64,000 nt of DNA from Faecalicatena fissicatena (GTDB lineage: Bacteria > Bacillota > Clostridia > Lachnospirales > Lachnospiraceae), in the NCBI GenBank assembly GCA_001028025.1, contig LDAQ01000015.1, positions 62,001 to 126,000 on the forward strand, written 5' to 3'. This document shows positions 1-8,520 of the stretch, piece after piece; position 1 is the first letter of the stretch, and every line of letters begins with the position of its first letter. A program made the translations under genes and the position numbers. Below the pieces are notes generated by a model. The model had not been told where the DNA came from and made no database searches. It saw nothing but the letters and a program-made list of their open reading frames with translations.

Positions 1-152
1 CCTGACACGGTTCACAGATTCCCGTCGCGTAAGACCCAGATCTCAACGCCACTTTCCAAGGGCAGCTCTGCAAATCAGCACCCTCTGCGTAATATCACCC
101 CTGCTATAGCGGATTGCAGGTACAAGGTACCGCTAACACCCCGGCTGCACGA
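1..152 (-). ncRNA. ffs: Signal recognition particle RNA (large bacterial type), 3' part beyond window
   Basis: Read on the minus strand this stretch contains the conserved Alu-domain bases of the Bacillus-type SRP RNA (the GGTACCTTGTACCTGCAATC region, near 112-136) and further in the helix region ending CCGTGTCAGG at position 1, which in this family directly precedes the SRP54-binding GGAAGGAAGCAGC loop. That loop and the 3' half lie outside the window. The RNA scaffolds the particle (with Ffh) that targets nascent membrane and secreted proteins. The 5' end near 152 is inferred from the promoter immediately upstream. The long form with an Alu domain is typical of Bacillota. Confidence 0.9.
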
Positions 153-158
153 GTCTTA

Positions 159-187
159 ATTTTACCCTGTTTTTTCCGAAATGTCAA
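159..187 (-). promoter_or_regulatory. Sigma-A promoter of the SRP RNA
   Basis: On the minus strand a consensus TTGACA (182-187) is followed by 17 nt and then TAAAAT (159-164), about 7 nt before the inferred RNA 5' end. Position, spacing and strength fit an abundant stable RNA. Confidence 0.8.
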
Positions 188-206
188 CGGATTACTAGAG
201 TTTTTA

Positions 207-233
207 TTTACTATAAGCCAAAAATATAGTAAA
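207..233. promoter_or_regulatory. Inverted repeat between divergent SRP RNA and radical SAM gene
   Basis: TTTACTATA (207-215) and TATAGTAAA (225-233) are perfect inverted 9-mers separated by 9 nt, in an AT-rich stretch upstream of the plus-strand gene. It could be an operator or simply promoter-like AT sequence; the evidence does not decide. Confidence 0.3.
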
Positions 234-339
234 ATTAGCACTTAAGACGTGGTAATCCGAAGTTTTGCTGCGTTCTATACTAAATTCAGAGGTTTGTAAA
301 ATGCAGAAACAAACCTTAAAAATGGAGATACAGTCTTTT

Positions 340-2061
340 ATGAAAGTTTTATTAGCGGCAGTCAATGCAAAATATATTCACTCCAATCTGGCGGTGTACA
401 GTCTGAAAAGCTTTGCGTCAGAGTACGGCCGGGAGATTCAGATTGCGGAGTATACGATTAATCAGAGCCTAGATGATATTCTGGCGGATATTTACAGGCA
501 GAAACCGGATATCCTGTGTTTTTCCTGCTACCTTTGGAATATCAGTTATGTGAAACAGCTTATCGTTGAGATAAAGAAAGTACTGCCGGATACCCGGATC
601 TGGCTGGGCGGCCCGGAAGTTTCCTACAATGCGGCCAGGATGCTGGAGAGTTATCCACAATTGGAGGGAGTCATGCGTGGGGAAGGGGAAGAAACGTTCC
701 TGGAGCTGCTTCATTATTATCACGGAGTGCTGGATAAACTGGAAGATGTTAGGGGAATTGTTTTCCGCAGGGGGATAAGTTCCAAAGAACCGGCCGGTAT
801 TGTGGAAAACCCATGGCGGCAGGCGATAGAACTTAGCAGAGTACCGTTTGTCTATCAGGATATGGAAAAGTTTAAAAATAAAATCATCTATTATGAGTCC
901 AGCAGGGGATGCCCGTTCTCCTGCAGCTATTGTCTTTCTTCTATTGATAAGGTGCTCCGCTTCCGTGATCTTTTTCTTGTGAAAAAAGAACTGCAGCAGT
1001 TTATTGATGCAGAGATCCCTCAGGTAAAATTTGTGGACAGGACATTTAACTGCAGACATGATCATGCCATGGCAGTGTGGTCCTACATTGCGGACCATGA
1101 TAAGGGGAAGACAAACTTTCATTTTGAAGTGGCGGCAGACCTGCTGGGGGAGGACGAGCTGAAGCTTATCGAAACAATGCGTCCGGGGCTGATCCAGCTG
1201 GAGATCGGCGTGCAGTCAGTGAATCCGGATACAATCCGGGAGATCAGGCGCGTTATGAGGTTTGAAGAAGTAAAACGGGTGGTCAGCCGGATTCATGAAG
1301 GCGGCAACGTACACCAGCATCTGGATCTGATTGCCGGGCTTCCCTTTGAGGATTATAACAGCTTCCGGAATTCGTTTAATGAGGTTTATGCACTGCAGCC
1401 GGAGCAGTTACAGCTGGGATTTTTGAAGGTGCTGAAAGGCTCCTGCATGCAGGAACAGGCCGGAGAGTATGGGCTTCAATATCAGGACAGACCGCCATTT
1501 GAAGTATTGTCCACGAAGTGGATGTCCTATGACGATATCCTCCGTCTCAAAGGGATTGAGGAGATGGTGGAAGTCTATTATAACAGCGGCCAGTTTCAGA
1601 ATACGCTGTGTGTACTGGAGCGCGCCTTTTTGGACAGCTTCTCTCTGTATGAGGAACTCAGCCGGTACTATGAAGTGAATGCCCTTCATATGCTGAACCA
1701 TTCCAGGATTACAAGATATGAGATCATGTACCGGTTTGCAGTGGAGCACGATGAGAAATGTGCAGAAGAATACAGAAAGTCACTGACCATCGATTTATAC
1801 CTTCGGGATAATGTGAAAAACCGGCCTGCATTTGCAGGGGAACCGGCGCTGAAGAAGGAAGAGGCTGCAGCATTTTATGACAGAGAGGCTGTAGAATTCC
1901 GATATCTGAAGGGGTATGAACAGTATGATAAAAGACAGATACGAAAGATGACACATCTGGAAAAGATGGACGGAGAGTTTGTGCTGTTTGATTATAAGAA
2001 CAGGGATGTTCTGACAAACCAGGCAAGCGTCTATTACATTCATGAAGAGGAGATACTATGA
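340..2061 (+). CDS. B12-binding-domain radical SAM protein (DUF4080 type)
   Basis: The protein has about 573 residues from the ATG at 340. That start fits the usual N-terminus of the family (MKVLLAAVNAKYIHSN); in-frame starts at 265, 301 and 322 would add an atypical leader. Residues 1-130 resemble a cobalamin-binding fold. The radical SAM cluster motif CxxxCxxC is at C191, C195 and C198 (CPFSCSYC). A DUF4080-like C-terminal part follows. It should bind a 4Fe-4S cluster and cleave S-adenosylmethionine; the substrate is unknown. The stop overlaps the nth start by 4 nt (ATGA), so the two are translationally coupled. Common in Clostridia. Confidence 0.85.
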   Translation: MKVLLAAVNAKYIHSNLAVYSLKSFASEYGREIQIAEYTINQSLDDILADIYRQKPDILCFSCYLWNISYVKQLIVEIKKVLPDTRIWLGGPEVSYNAARMLESYPQLEGVMRGEGEETFLELLHYYHGVLDKLEDVRGIVFRRGISSKEPAGIVENPWRQAIELSRVPFVYQDMEKFKNKIIYYESSRGCPFSCSYCLSSIDKVLRFRDLFLVKKELQQFIDAEIPQVKFVDRTFNCRHDHAMAVWSYIADHDKGKTNFHFEVAADLLGEDELKLIETMRPGLIQLEIGVQSVNPDTIREIRRVMRFEEVKRVVSRIHEGGNVHQHLDLIAGLPFEDYNSFRNSFNEVYALQPEQLQLGFLKVLKGSCMQEQAGEYGLQYQDRPPFEVLSTKWMSYDDILRLKGIEEMVEVYYNSGQFQNTLCVLERAFLDSFSLYEELSRYYEVNALHMLNHSRITRYEIMYRFAVEHDEKCAEEYRKSLTIDLYLRDNVKNRPAFAGEPALKKEEAAAFYDREAVEFRYLKGYEQYDKRQIRKMTHLEKMDGEFVLFDYKNRDVLTNQASVYYIHEEEIL

Positions 2062-2684
2062 AAAAAAGAACGGGAGAGATTCTCTCAATTCTGGATGAGC
2101 AGTATGGCCGGGAATATGTATGTTATCTGAATCATGATACGCCCTGGCAGCTTTTGATTGCCACGATGCTCAGCGCTCAGTGCACGGATGCGAGAGTCAA
2201 TATTGTAACAAGGGATTTGTTCCAGAAGTATGATACGGTGGAGAAGTTTGCCAATGCGGATCTAAAAGAACTGGAACAGGATATTAAGCCCACTGGATTC
2301 TATCATACGAAAGCGAAAAATATAATTGCATGCACCCGGGCGCTGATCAATCGGTTTGGAGGGGAAGTACCGCGCAGCCTGGAGGATCTGACTTCTCTGG
2401 CCGGGGTGGGGCGCAAGACGGCGAATGTCATCCGCGGAAACATTTACTACGAGCCAAGCGTGGTGGTGGATACCCATGTCAAACGCATATCAAAGCGCCT
2501 TGGGCTGACTAAACATGAAGACCCGGAAAAGATCGAGCAGGATTTGATGAAAGAACTTCCAAAAGATCATTGGATTCTGTATAATATACAGATCATCACA
2601 TTCGGGCGTTCCATCTGTACGGCAAGGAGTCCGAAGTGCGGGGAATGCTTCTTGCAAAAATATTGTAAAGAGTATAAAATGTAA
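2058..2684 (+). CDS. nth: Endonuclease III, base-excision repair glycosylase/AP lyase
   Basis: This 208-residue protein matches endonuclease III throughout. The helix-hairpin-helix motif LAGVGRKTA carries the catalytic lysine K120 and VVVDTHV carries D138, the same numbering as E. coli Nth. The C-terminal 4Fe-4S loop has the spacing C-x6-C-x2-C-x5-C. It removes oxidised pyrimidines and cuts the abasic site. Its start overlaps the end of the radical SAM gene. A ribosome site (GAAGAGGAG) precedes the start. Confidence 0.96.
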   Translation: MKKRTGEILSILDEQYGREYVCYLNHDTPWQLLIATMLSAQCTDARVNIVTRDLFQKYDTVEKFANADLKELEQDIKPTGFYHTKAKNIIACTRALINRFGGEVPRSLEDLTSLAGVGRKTANVIRGNIYYEPSVVVDTHVKRISKRLGLTKHEDPEKIEQDLMKELPKDHWILYNIQIITFGRSICTARSPKCGECFLQKYCKEYKM

Positions 2685-2729
2685 CCTAACTAATTAAAAT
2701 TGGATTCCAGAATAAAGAGGTGTATTAGG

Positions 2730-2834
2730 ATGAATTTCTATAATAAGAAGGTAAGAAGGATTATTTCGATTGTCATTATGGTGATTATCCTGGCGATGGT
2801 GGCTACGATGGTAATTCCGTATCTTGTTGCATAA
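2730..2834 (+). CDS. Single-transmembrane micropeptide, 34 residues
   Basis: A short reading frame starts at ATG 2730, preceded by AGAGG and TTAGG. It encodes a basic N-terminus (MNFYNKKVRR) followed by about 20 hydrophobic residues rich in I, V and M, ending PYLVA. This is a one-helix membrane peptide with its positive end inside. Gene starts and stops fit snugly between nth and the VanW gene (28 nt to the next start), which supports a real gene. Similar one-helix peptides occur next to envelope genes in Clostridia; function unknown. Confidence 0.6.
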   Translation: MNFYNKKVRRIISIVIMVIILAMVATMVIPYLVA

Positions 2835-2862
2835 AATGTTCTAAGAATTCAGGGGATGGCAT

Positions 2863-4386
2863 ATGGCAGACAGAAGAAGAAAACGCAGAAGGAGGCGCAG
2901 AGCACAGAGAAGGGCTGTTTTTGGAGCAGCTTTGATTGTGGTGTTCGCACTTCTGGTAATTCTCTGTGTACAGATTTTCCTCCGCAGTTATATTGGAAAG
3001 TTTGACAGCCATAGAATTATACAGGGCGTTTCCATTGGGAATACAGACGTATCCGGATTGACCGTAAAAAAGGCGAAGGAAAAGGTGGAGGCAGAGGTGA
3101 CGGCTTCCATGAAAGAAAAGCTGGATCTTACGCTGGAGGACGGCAGACATTCCGAGGTGGAGCTGTCGGCTATGGGGATTACCGTAAAAGATCTGGACGA
3201 CACTCTGCAGGAGGCGCTTGATTACGGCCGGAAAGGCAGTACTGTCAAATGTTATAAGATCATGAAGAAGGCGGAGAAGAACGAGAATAAGAAAAAATTT
3301 CCGGTGGAATATAAAGTGACGGAGGATTCAGCCAAAGAGGCTTTGAATCATGCTATGTCCCACGTTCTGAACCTTCCGGAGAATGCCAGAGTGACGCAGT
3401 CCGATTCCGGTGTAACGATTGTGAAGGAGAAGGCCGGCGAGGTGCTGGATTTGAAAAAGACTGTGAAGAGTATCAACAAGCTTCTCGGCGGCAGCTGGGA
3501 CGGGAAGAGCGGCAGTGTGGAAGCTTATTTGACATATATTGATCCGGAAGTGACGGCGGACGATCTGAAAGATGTGACAGACCTGCTGGGAAGCTTCACT
3601 ACATTTTATGGAAGCGACGGTTCCGGGCGTGCACAGAACATTGAGAGCGGAACGAAGCATATTGACGGCGCCTTTCTGAAGCCAGGGGAGGAGTACTCTG
3701 CGAATGCAGCGATGGAGCCGTACACCGAGGAGAATGGATTTACCAATGCGGCTTCCTATGAGGATGACAAGGTGGTCGAATCTATGGGCGGCGGTATCTG
3801 CCAGATATCCACAACGCTGTATAATGCATTGTTATATGCAGAGCTGGAGGTGACGGAGCGTTCACCCCACACGATGCTCGTGTCGTATGTGGAGAGATCC
3901 CGGGATGCAGCGATCGCAGACGATGTGAAGGATCTGAAGTTTAAGAATAATCAGCAGACTCCGATATATATAGAAGGAATTCTTGCAGACGGAAATGTCA
4001 CGTTTAACATATATGGTAAAGAAACAAGGGACGCAGGAAGAACTCTGGAATTTGAAAGTGAGACAACGGCTGAGGTGATGCCGGAAGGGAAACGATTTGT
4101 TGCAACCGAGGATGCTGCCGGTACTTATTATACTACAGGACAGGCACAGCCGGAGATATCTGCCCGTCTCTGGAAAGTCGTATATCTAAACGGTGAGGAG
4201 CAGAGCAGGGAGATTATTAATAACAGTCAGTATGTGCCGGTGAAAGAGACCGTAGCAGTGGGAACTGCGTCGGATAATCCTGAGCTTACGCAGAAAATCA
4301 ACAACGCAATTCAAACCCAGGACGAGAATCAGATCATGAACGCCATTCAGGGGGATGCGCAGGCGGAGGAGAACAGCGCAGGTTAA
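2863..4386 (+). CDS. VanW family protein with peptidoglycan-binding-like domain
   Basis: 507 residues, start at 2863 behind AGGGGATGG. A very basic N-terminus (RRKRRRRRRAQRR) is followed by one transmembrane segment at about 19-43, so the rest is extracellular. Residues about 50-235 resemble the YoaR/PG_binding_4 domains that accompany VanW. The VanW domain follows at about 243-385, with the conserved GGGICQISTTLYNAL near residue 308. VanW proteins are envelope proteins of unresolved biochemical role; the name comes from vancomycin-resistance clusters, but there is no van cluster here, so resistance should not be inferred. Confidence 0.88.
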   Translation: MADRRRKRRRRRRAQRRAVFGAALIVVFALLVILCVQIFLRSYIGKFDSHRIIQGVSIGNTDVSGLTVKKAKEKVEAEVTASMKEKLDLTLEDGRHSEVELSAMGITVKDLDDTLQEALDYGRKGSTVKCYKIMKKAEKNENKKKFPVEYKVTEDSAKEALNHAMSHVLNLPENARVTQSDSGVTIVKEKAGEVLDLKKTVKSINKLLGGSWDGKSGSVEAYLTYIDPEVTADDLKDVTDLLGSFTTFYGSDGSGRAQNIESGTKHIDGAFLKPGEEYSANAAMEPYTEENGFTNAASYEDDKVVESMGGGICQISTTLYNALLYAELEVTERSPHTMLVSYVERSRDAAIADDVKDLKFKNNQQTPIYIEGILADGNVTFNIYGKETRDAGRTLEFESETTAEVMPEGKRFVATEDAAGTYYTTGQAQPEISARLWKVVYLNGEEQSREIINNSQYVPVKETVAVGTASDNPELTQKINNAIQTQDENQIMNAIQGDAQAEENSAG

Positions 4387-4419
4387 ACGGAGCAGAATAA
4401 TGTAAAAGGCAGGAAAGCT

Positions 4420-5430
4420 ATGAAAGCAGGCAATATATCACAGACTGTATGGAAACGGTCTGTTAGAAAACAACTGCATACTGTGAGGGAAGAAGTTCTT
4501 TTTCCGCCGTCAGTGGAAGAGACATGCACTGCTGTCCGCATATCAGGGGGGAATCTGGCTGTATATGCACAGGCGGAGGCTTCCGGGGATTCCGTAAATA
4601 TCGGGATTTATGCTGCTGCCAGGGCTCTGAATGATCTTGCGGTCCGCGGTGCGGTACCGATGGCAGTATCGGCGCAGATTCTTCTCACCCCACGTGCAGA
4701 GGAAAAAGAACTGAAAGCAATGACCGGCTGTCTGGAATCTATATGTGGGGAGGCCGGTGTACAGCTGGCCTGTGTACGTGCGGAGGTGAATCCGGCTGTC
4801 ATGCGGACGGTTATTTTCGTGACAGCACAGGGAGAGGCAGTACGGGATAGTCTGATACGTCCTGCGTATGCTTTGCCCGGGCAGGATATCGTTCTTTGCG
4901 GTTTTGCCGGACTGGAAGGAATGCTGCGGATACTCGATGAGCGGGAAACGGAGCTTGGAAGACGGTTCGTACCGGCTTTCATCCAGCAGATGAAGGACCT
5001 GAAGGAGAACCTGCTGGCTCTGGGTGCCATTCGGGCGGCGGCGGATTCTGGAGTAAAAGCCATGCATCAGGTCGGAAGCGGGGGTATATTTGCCGGACTG
5101 TGGGAACTGGGTGAGGCATCCGGGATTGGGATGGAAGTAGATTTGTCCGCAATGTCTGTCAAACAGGAGACGGTGGAGCTCTGTGAATACTATAACCTGA
5201 ATCCTTATCAGATGACATCTGCGGGGTGTATCCTGATGACAGCCGATGACGGTGATACGCTTGTGAGAGCCCTGGAAGGGGTGGGTGCACGAGCCAGCAA
5301 GCTTGGGGTTGCCACGGACAAAAAGGCCCGGGTAATCACAAGCGGTGAAGAACAGCGATACTTAGACAGGCCGGCACCGGATGAACTGATGTGCTGGTGG
5401 GAGCGGGGCGGCGGAAACGGACTGCGCTGA
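4420..5430 (+). CDS. AIR synthase-related (PurM/HypE-like) protein
   Basis: 336 residues, start at 4420 behind AGGCAGGA. Two parts resemble the N- and C-terminal domains of the PurM/HypE/ThiL/SelD ATP-binding superfamily: an early segment with NIGIYAAARALNDLAVRGA, in place of the usual DD-containing motif, and a later VGSGGIFAGLWELGEASG that corresponds to the glycine-rich turn. Members activate a substrate by ATP-dependent phosphorylation and dehydration; here the substrate cannot be read from sequence. No hydrogenase or purine genes are adjacent, so HypE or PurM function should not be assigned. It follows the VanW gene by 33 nt. Confidence 0.75.
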   Translation: MKAGNISQTVWKRSVRKQLHTVREEVLFPPSVEETCTAVRISGGNLAVYAQAEASGDSVNIGIYAAARALNDLAVRGAVPMAVSAQILLTPRAEEKELKAMTGCLESICGEAGVQLACVRAEVNPAVMRTVIFVTAQGEAVRDSLIRPAYALPGQDIVLCGFAGLEGMLRILDERETELGRRFVPAFIQQMKDLKENLLALGAIRAAADSGVKAMHQVGSGGIFAGLWELGEASGIGMEVDLSAMSVKQETVELCEYYNLNPYQMTSAGCILMTADDGDTLVRALEGVGARASKLGVATDKKARVITSGEEQRYLDRPAPDELMCWWERGGGNGLR

Positions 5431-5528
5431 TAACAGGCCTGTGTGAATATAATTTTCCGTACGGCAGCTGCTGTGCGGCCGCACGGAGTAAAGAAGTTCT
5501 GAGATATATAATTTTAGGAGGAGCAGAG

Positions 5529-6020
5529 ATGGATAACCTGAGAAATGAAATATTAAGATATTTGGAAACGAACAGCCGGGTCGATCTGGCAGAACTTGGA
5601 GTTCTGGTCGGAGTAGACGAGGCAACCGTGGCGAATGAAATTGCAGATATGGAAAAAGAAAAAATCATCTGTGGATACCACACACTGATCGACTGGGATA
5701 AAGCCGGTGTGGAGACGGTGACCGCACTGATTGAGGTGCGTGTGACTCCACAGCGCAACCAGGGCTTCGACCGGATTGCTGAGCGCATCTACAATTACCC
5801 GGAAGTACACGCTGTATACCTGATTTCAGGAGGCTATGACCTGCTTGTGACACTGGAAGGGAAAACACTGAAAGAAGTCTCCCGTTTTGTGTCCGAGAAG
5901 CTTTCACCGATTGATGCTGTGATCAGTACTGCAACTTATTTTATACTGAAAAAATACAAAGACCATGGAACGATCCTGGTACCGAAAAAAGAATCAGAAA
6001 GGATGCTGGTGACGCCCTAA
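5529..6020 (+). CDS. Lrp/AsnC family transcriptional regulator
   Basis: 163 residues from the ATG at 5529, which is preceded by TAGGAGGAGCAG; the longer upstream reading frame from 5391 has no ribosome site. Residues 1-60 form a winged HTH (LRNEILRYLETNSRVDLAEL) and 65-140 the RAM ligand-binding domain (HAVYLISGGYDLLVTLEG). Such proteins sense amino acids. The stop codon shares its last base with the start of the aminotransferase gene (TAATG), so the regulator probably controls, or is controlled together with, that enzyme. The exact ligand is unknown. Confidence 0.88.
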   Translation: MDNLRNEILRYLETNSRVDLAELGVLVGVDEATVANEIADMEKEKIICGYHTLIDWDKAGVETVTALIEVRVTPQRNQGFDRIAERIYNYPEVHAVYLISGGYDLLVTLEGKTLKEVSRFVSEKLSPIDAVISTATYFILKKYKDHGTILVPKKESERMLVTP

Positions 6021-7189
6021 TGAGAAATCCATTATCTAAAAAAATAATAGAAATCGAACCGTCCGGTATCCGTAAGTTTTTTGATGTGGCAAATGAGATG
6101 AAAGATGCGATTTCCCTCGGTGTGGGGGAGCCGGACTTTGATACTCCCTGGCGGATACGTGAGGAGGGAATCTTTTCTCTGGAAAGAGGACGCACGTTTT
6201 ATACATCCAATGCCGGACTGCAGGAGCTTCGAGACGAGATCTGCAGATATCTGGAACGGAAGATCCATGTCAGATATGATTCCAGAACAGAGACGCTGGT
6301 TACAGTGGGAGGCAGCGAGGCCATTGATGTGGGACTGCGCTGTATGCTGGATCCGGGAGACGAGGTCCTGATTCCGCAGCCAAGCTATGTATCCTACCTT
6401 CCATGTACCGTCATGGCTGATGGGGAGCCGGTCGTGATACCGCTTCAGTATGAAAATGAATTCAAATTGACGGTGGAGGATCTGGAGAAATATGTTTCAC
6501 CAAAAACAAAAGTGTTAATTATGCCTTTCCCGAATAACCCGACGGGATCTATTATGACAAAAGAAGATCTGGAGCCGGTGGCACAATTTGTGAAGGAACA
6601 TGATTTATATGTAATATCAGATGAGATTTACTCCGAGCTGACCTATAAGACGGAGCATGTTTCAATAGCCAGTCTTCCGGGAATGAGGGAGAGGACGATC
6701 GTCATCAACGGCTTTTCAAAGGGATTTGCCATGACAGGATGGCGGCTGGGCTATTGCTGCGGGCCGGAGGCCATTATCGAACAGATGGTGAAGCTGCACC
6801 AGTATGCCATCATGTGTGCGCCTACAAACAGCCAGTATGCGGCCATTGAAGGCCTGAGAAACTGCGAGGATGAAGTGGAGGAGATGCGCAAATCCTATAA
6901 TCAGAGGAGACGTTTCCTGATGCATGAGTTTGCACGTATGGGACTGGAATGTTTTGAGCCTTTCGGTGCATTTTATGTCTTCCCGAGTATACTGGAATTT
7001 AATATGACATCTGAGGAATTTGCAACCCGCCTGCTGCAGGAGGAAAAGGTCGCTGTTGTTCCCGGAACCGCATTTGGAAAATGTGGGGAGGGCTTCCTGC
7101 GCATCTCCTATGCATATTCCCTGGATGATCTGAAAGAAGCTCTGGGACGTCTGGGCAGCTTCATACAACGCCTCGGGAACGAGAGGTAG
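6020..7189 (+). CDS. PLP-dependent aminotransferase, class I/II
   Basis: 389 residues, fold-type I. The pyridoxal-phosphate lysine is K234 in NGFSKGFAMTGWRLGY, and the FPNNPTG motif for the carboxylate/ring contact and the ISDEIYSEL aspartate are present. It resembles the clostridial Patl/AspC-type enzymes annotated as aromatic or aspartate aminotransferases. Its one-base overlap with the Lrp-family gene upstream suggests control by an amino acid. Substrate choice cannot be fixed from sequence alone. Confidence 0.88.
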   Translation: MRNPLSKKIIEIEPSGIRKFFDVANEMKDAISLGVGEPDFDTPWRIREEGIFSLERGRTFYTSNAGLQELRDEICRYLERKIHVRYDSRTETLVTVGGSEAIDVGLRCMLDPGDEVLIPQPSYVSYLPCTVMADGEPVVIPLQYENEFKLTVEDLEKYVSPKTKVLIMPFPNNPTGSIMTKEDLEPVAQFVKEHDLYVISDEIYSELTYKTEHVSIASLPGMRERTIVINGFSKGFAMTGWRLGYCCGPEAIIEQMVKLHQYAIMCAPTNSQYAAIEGLRNCEDEVEEMRKSYNQRRRFLMHEFARMGLECFEPFGAFYVFPSILEFNMTSEEFATRLLQEEKVAVVPGTAFGKCGEGFLRISYAYSLDDLKEALGRLGSFIQRLGNER

Positions 7190-7194
7190 AAAAG

Positions 7195-7692
7195 ATGCTC
7201 AATATTGTACTGCATGAGCCGGAGATACCGGCAAATACGGGCAACATCGGCAGAACCTGCGTTGCCTCGAATACGCGTCTGCATCTGATCGGGCCGCTGG
7301 GATTCAAACTGAATGAGAAGGCGTTAAAACGTGCGGGGATGGATTACTGGTCTGACCTGGATGTGACGACTTATATTGATTTTAATGATTTCATGGAGAA
7401 AAATCCCGGGGCGAAGATCTATATGGCTACGACGAAAGCACCGAAAGTATACACGGAGGTTCATTATGAACCGGACTGTTTCATCATGTTCGGAAAGGAA
7501 AGCGCAGGCATTCCGGAGGAGATTCTCGTGGAACATAAGGAAAACTGTGTGAGGATCCCTATGGTAGGGGATATCCGTTCTCTGAACCTGGGAAATTCTG
7601 TGGCAATCGTATTATATGAGGCTCTGAGGCAGAATGGGTTTTCCGAGATGAACCTGGAAGGGCAGCTGCACCATCTGAGGTGGCAGGAGTAA
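7195..7692 (+). CDS. trmL: tRNA (cytidine(34)-2'-O)-methyltransferase
   Basis: 165 residues, a minimal SPOUT methyltransferase. The family hallmarks are visible: the N-terminal EPEIPANTGNIGRTC, the middle FGKESAGIPEE, and the C-terminal knot segment RIPMVGDIRSLNLGNSVAI. It methylates the ribose of the wobble base of tRNA-Leu species in known homologues. It begins 5 nt after the aminotransferase stop and closes this gene run; a terminator follows at 7764. Confidence 0.93.
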   Translation: MLNIVLHEPEIPANTGNIGRTCVASNTRLHLIGPLGFKLNEKALKRAGMDYWSDLDVTTYIDFNDFMEKNPGAKIYMATTKAPKVYTEVHYEPDCFIMFGKESAGIPEEILVEHKENCVRIPMVGDIRSLNLGNSVAIVLYEALRQNGFSEMNLEGQLHHLRWQE

Positions 7693-7763
7693 AGATACCG
7701 GTGCAGAAGCATTGAATGTGCGGATATGGATGAAATCACTTTTTTTGCACCATTGACAATTGA

Positions 7764-7810
7764 AAGAACCAGAAACAGGGTAAATAAATCTGTATTTCTG
7801 GTTCTTTTTT
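7764..7810 (+). terminator. Rho-independent terminator after trmL
   Basis: AAGAACCAGAAACAG and CTGTATTTCTGGTTCTT form a stem of about 14 pairs around a short AT-rich loop and run into TTTTTT. It separates the 340-7692 gene run from the ATPase operon. Confidence 0.85.
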
Positions 7811-7988
7811 ATTTGATAGAGTAATGTAGTTAACCGTTAAACATATGGTGAAATCCCTATAAAATTAACAAGAGAACCAGCAAAATGGAAGGTTAAATAC
7901 GAAATCGATTTCTAAAATCGGGAAACTAAAAAAGACAGAGGTATTTTGTTGAAGTGTATTTATATTTCAGCGATTGATAAAAAAGCGG

Positions 7989-8142
7989 TTGAGAAAACCT
8001 GGTTTTGTCTATAATAAGAGAAGCAGATTTGGTGTTTTATTTTATGAAAACGGCTAAAATAAAGGAATTTCTAAACAAACTGCACAATTTCTAAAGAAAA
8101 AGTCAATATCTCATTGTAGACTATTAATAAGATGTGTGATAT
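7989..8142 (+). promoter_or_regulatory. Candidate promoters and leader of the V-ATPase operon
   Basis: The gap 7693-8179 holds the trmL terminator and no gene. Two candidate promoters are visible: TTGAGA (7989-7994) with TATAAT (8010-8015) at 15 nt, and TTGTAG (8114-8119) with TGATAT (8137-8142) at 17 nt. The first would give a leader of about 160 nt. Because the operon encodes a predicted sodium pump, this leader is the place to look for a sodium riboswitch; I cannot confirm one by eye. Confidence 0.4.
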
Positions 8143-8179
8143 CCTAAAATCGTGTACGTAGAAAGGCGGTGACTAATAT

Positions 8180-8488
8180 ATGGTAGAAGAAACCATTCAA
8201 TTGATTAGGGAGACGGAAGCAAAAGCCGAAGCCGTTGTAAAAGACGCCGATGCACAGTGCAGAAAAATACTGGATGATGCATCGAAAGAGGCTGACACGC
8301 TGAAGGCAGGTCAGATGGAAGAGATTCGTAAAAGAGCGGCATCCATGATGGAAGCTGCGAAAGAACAGGGTGCACAATCTCAGAAAGATGCAATGTCAGC
8401 TGTCGAAAAGGAAATCAGTGCGCTGAAGCAACTGGCTTCTGAAAAGGAAGAGACAGCAGTTAGTCTCGTGATTTCACAACTGGTTTAG
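8180..8488 (+). CDS. V-type ATPase peripheral stalk subunit (G/H type)
   Basis: 102 residues, start behind AAAGGCGGTGACT. Nearly the whole chain is an alanine-, lysine- and glutamate-rich coiled coil (ETEAKAEAVVKDADAQCRK), as expected for the small stalk subunit that pairs with subunit E (the G-type subunit called NtpF in E. hirae). It is the first gene of the operon, in front of subunit I, the usual place. Identification rests on composition, length and position rather than on catalytic residues. Confidence 0.8.
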   Translation: MVEETIQLIRETEAKAEAVVKDADAQCRKILDDASKEADTLKAGQMEEIRKRAASMMEAAKEQGAQSQKDAMSAVEKEISALKQLASEKEETAVSLVISQLV

Positions 8489-8520
8489 GCAAAAATGCGG
8501 GATAAAGGAGGGAATATATT

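Noticed and set aside
469..1122. 217-codon minus-strand frame
   Set aside because: Antisense to the radical SAM gene, no family resemblance.
2863..4386. Vancomycin resistance from the VanW name
   Set aside because: VanW domains are common envelope proteins; no vanHAX, vanS or vanR is present.
4420..5430. Assignment as HypE or PurM
   Set aside because: No hydrogenase maturation or purine genes adjoin, and the usual double-Asp motif is altered; only the superfamily is supported.
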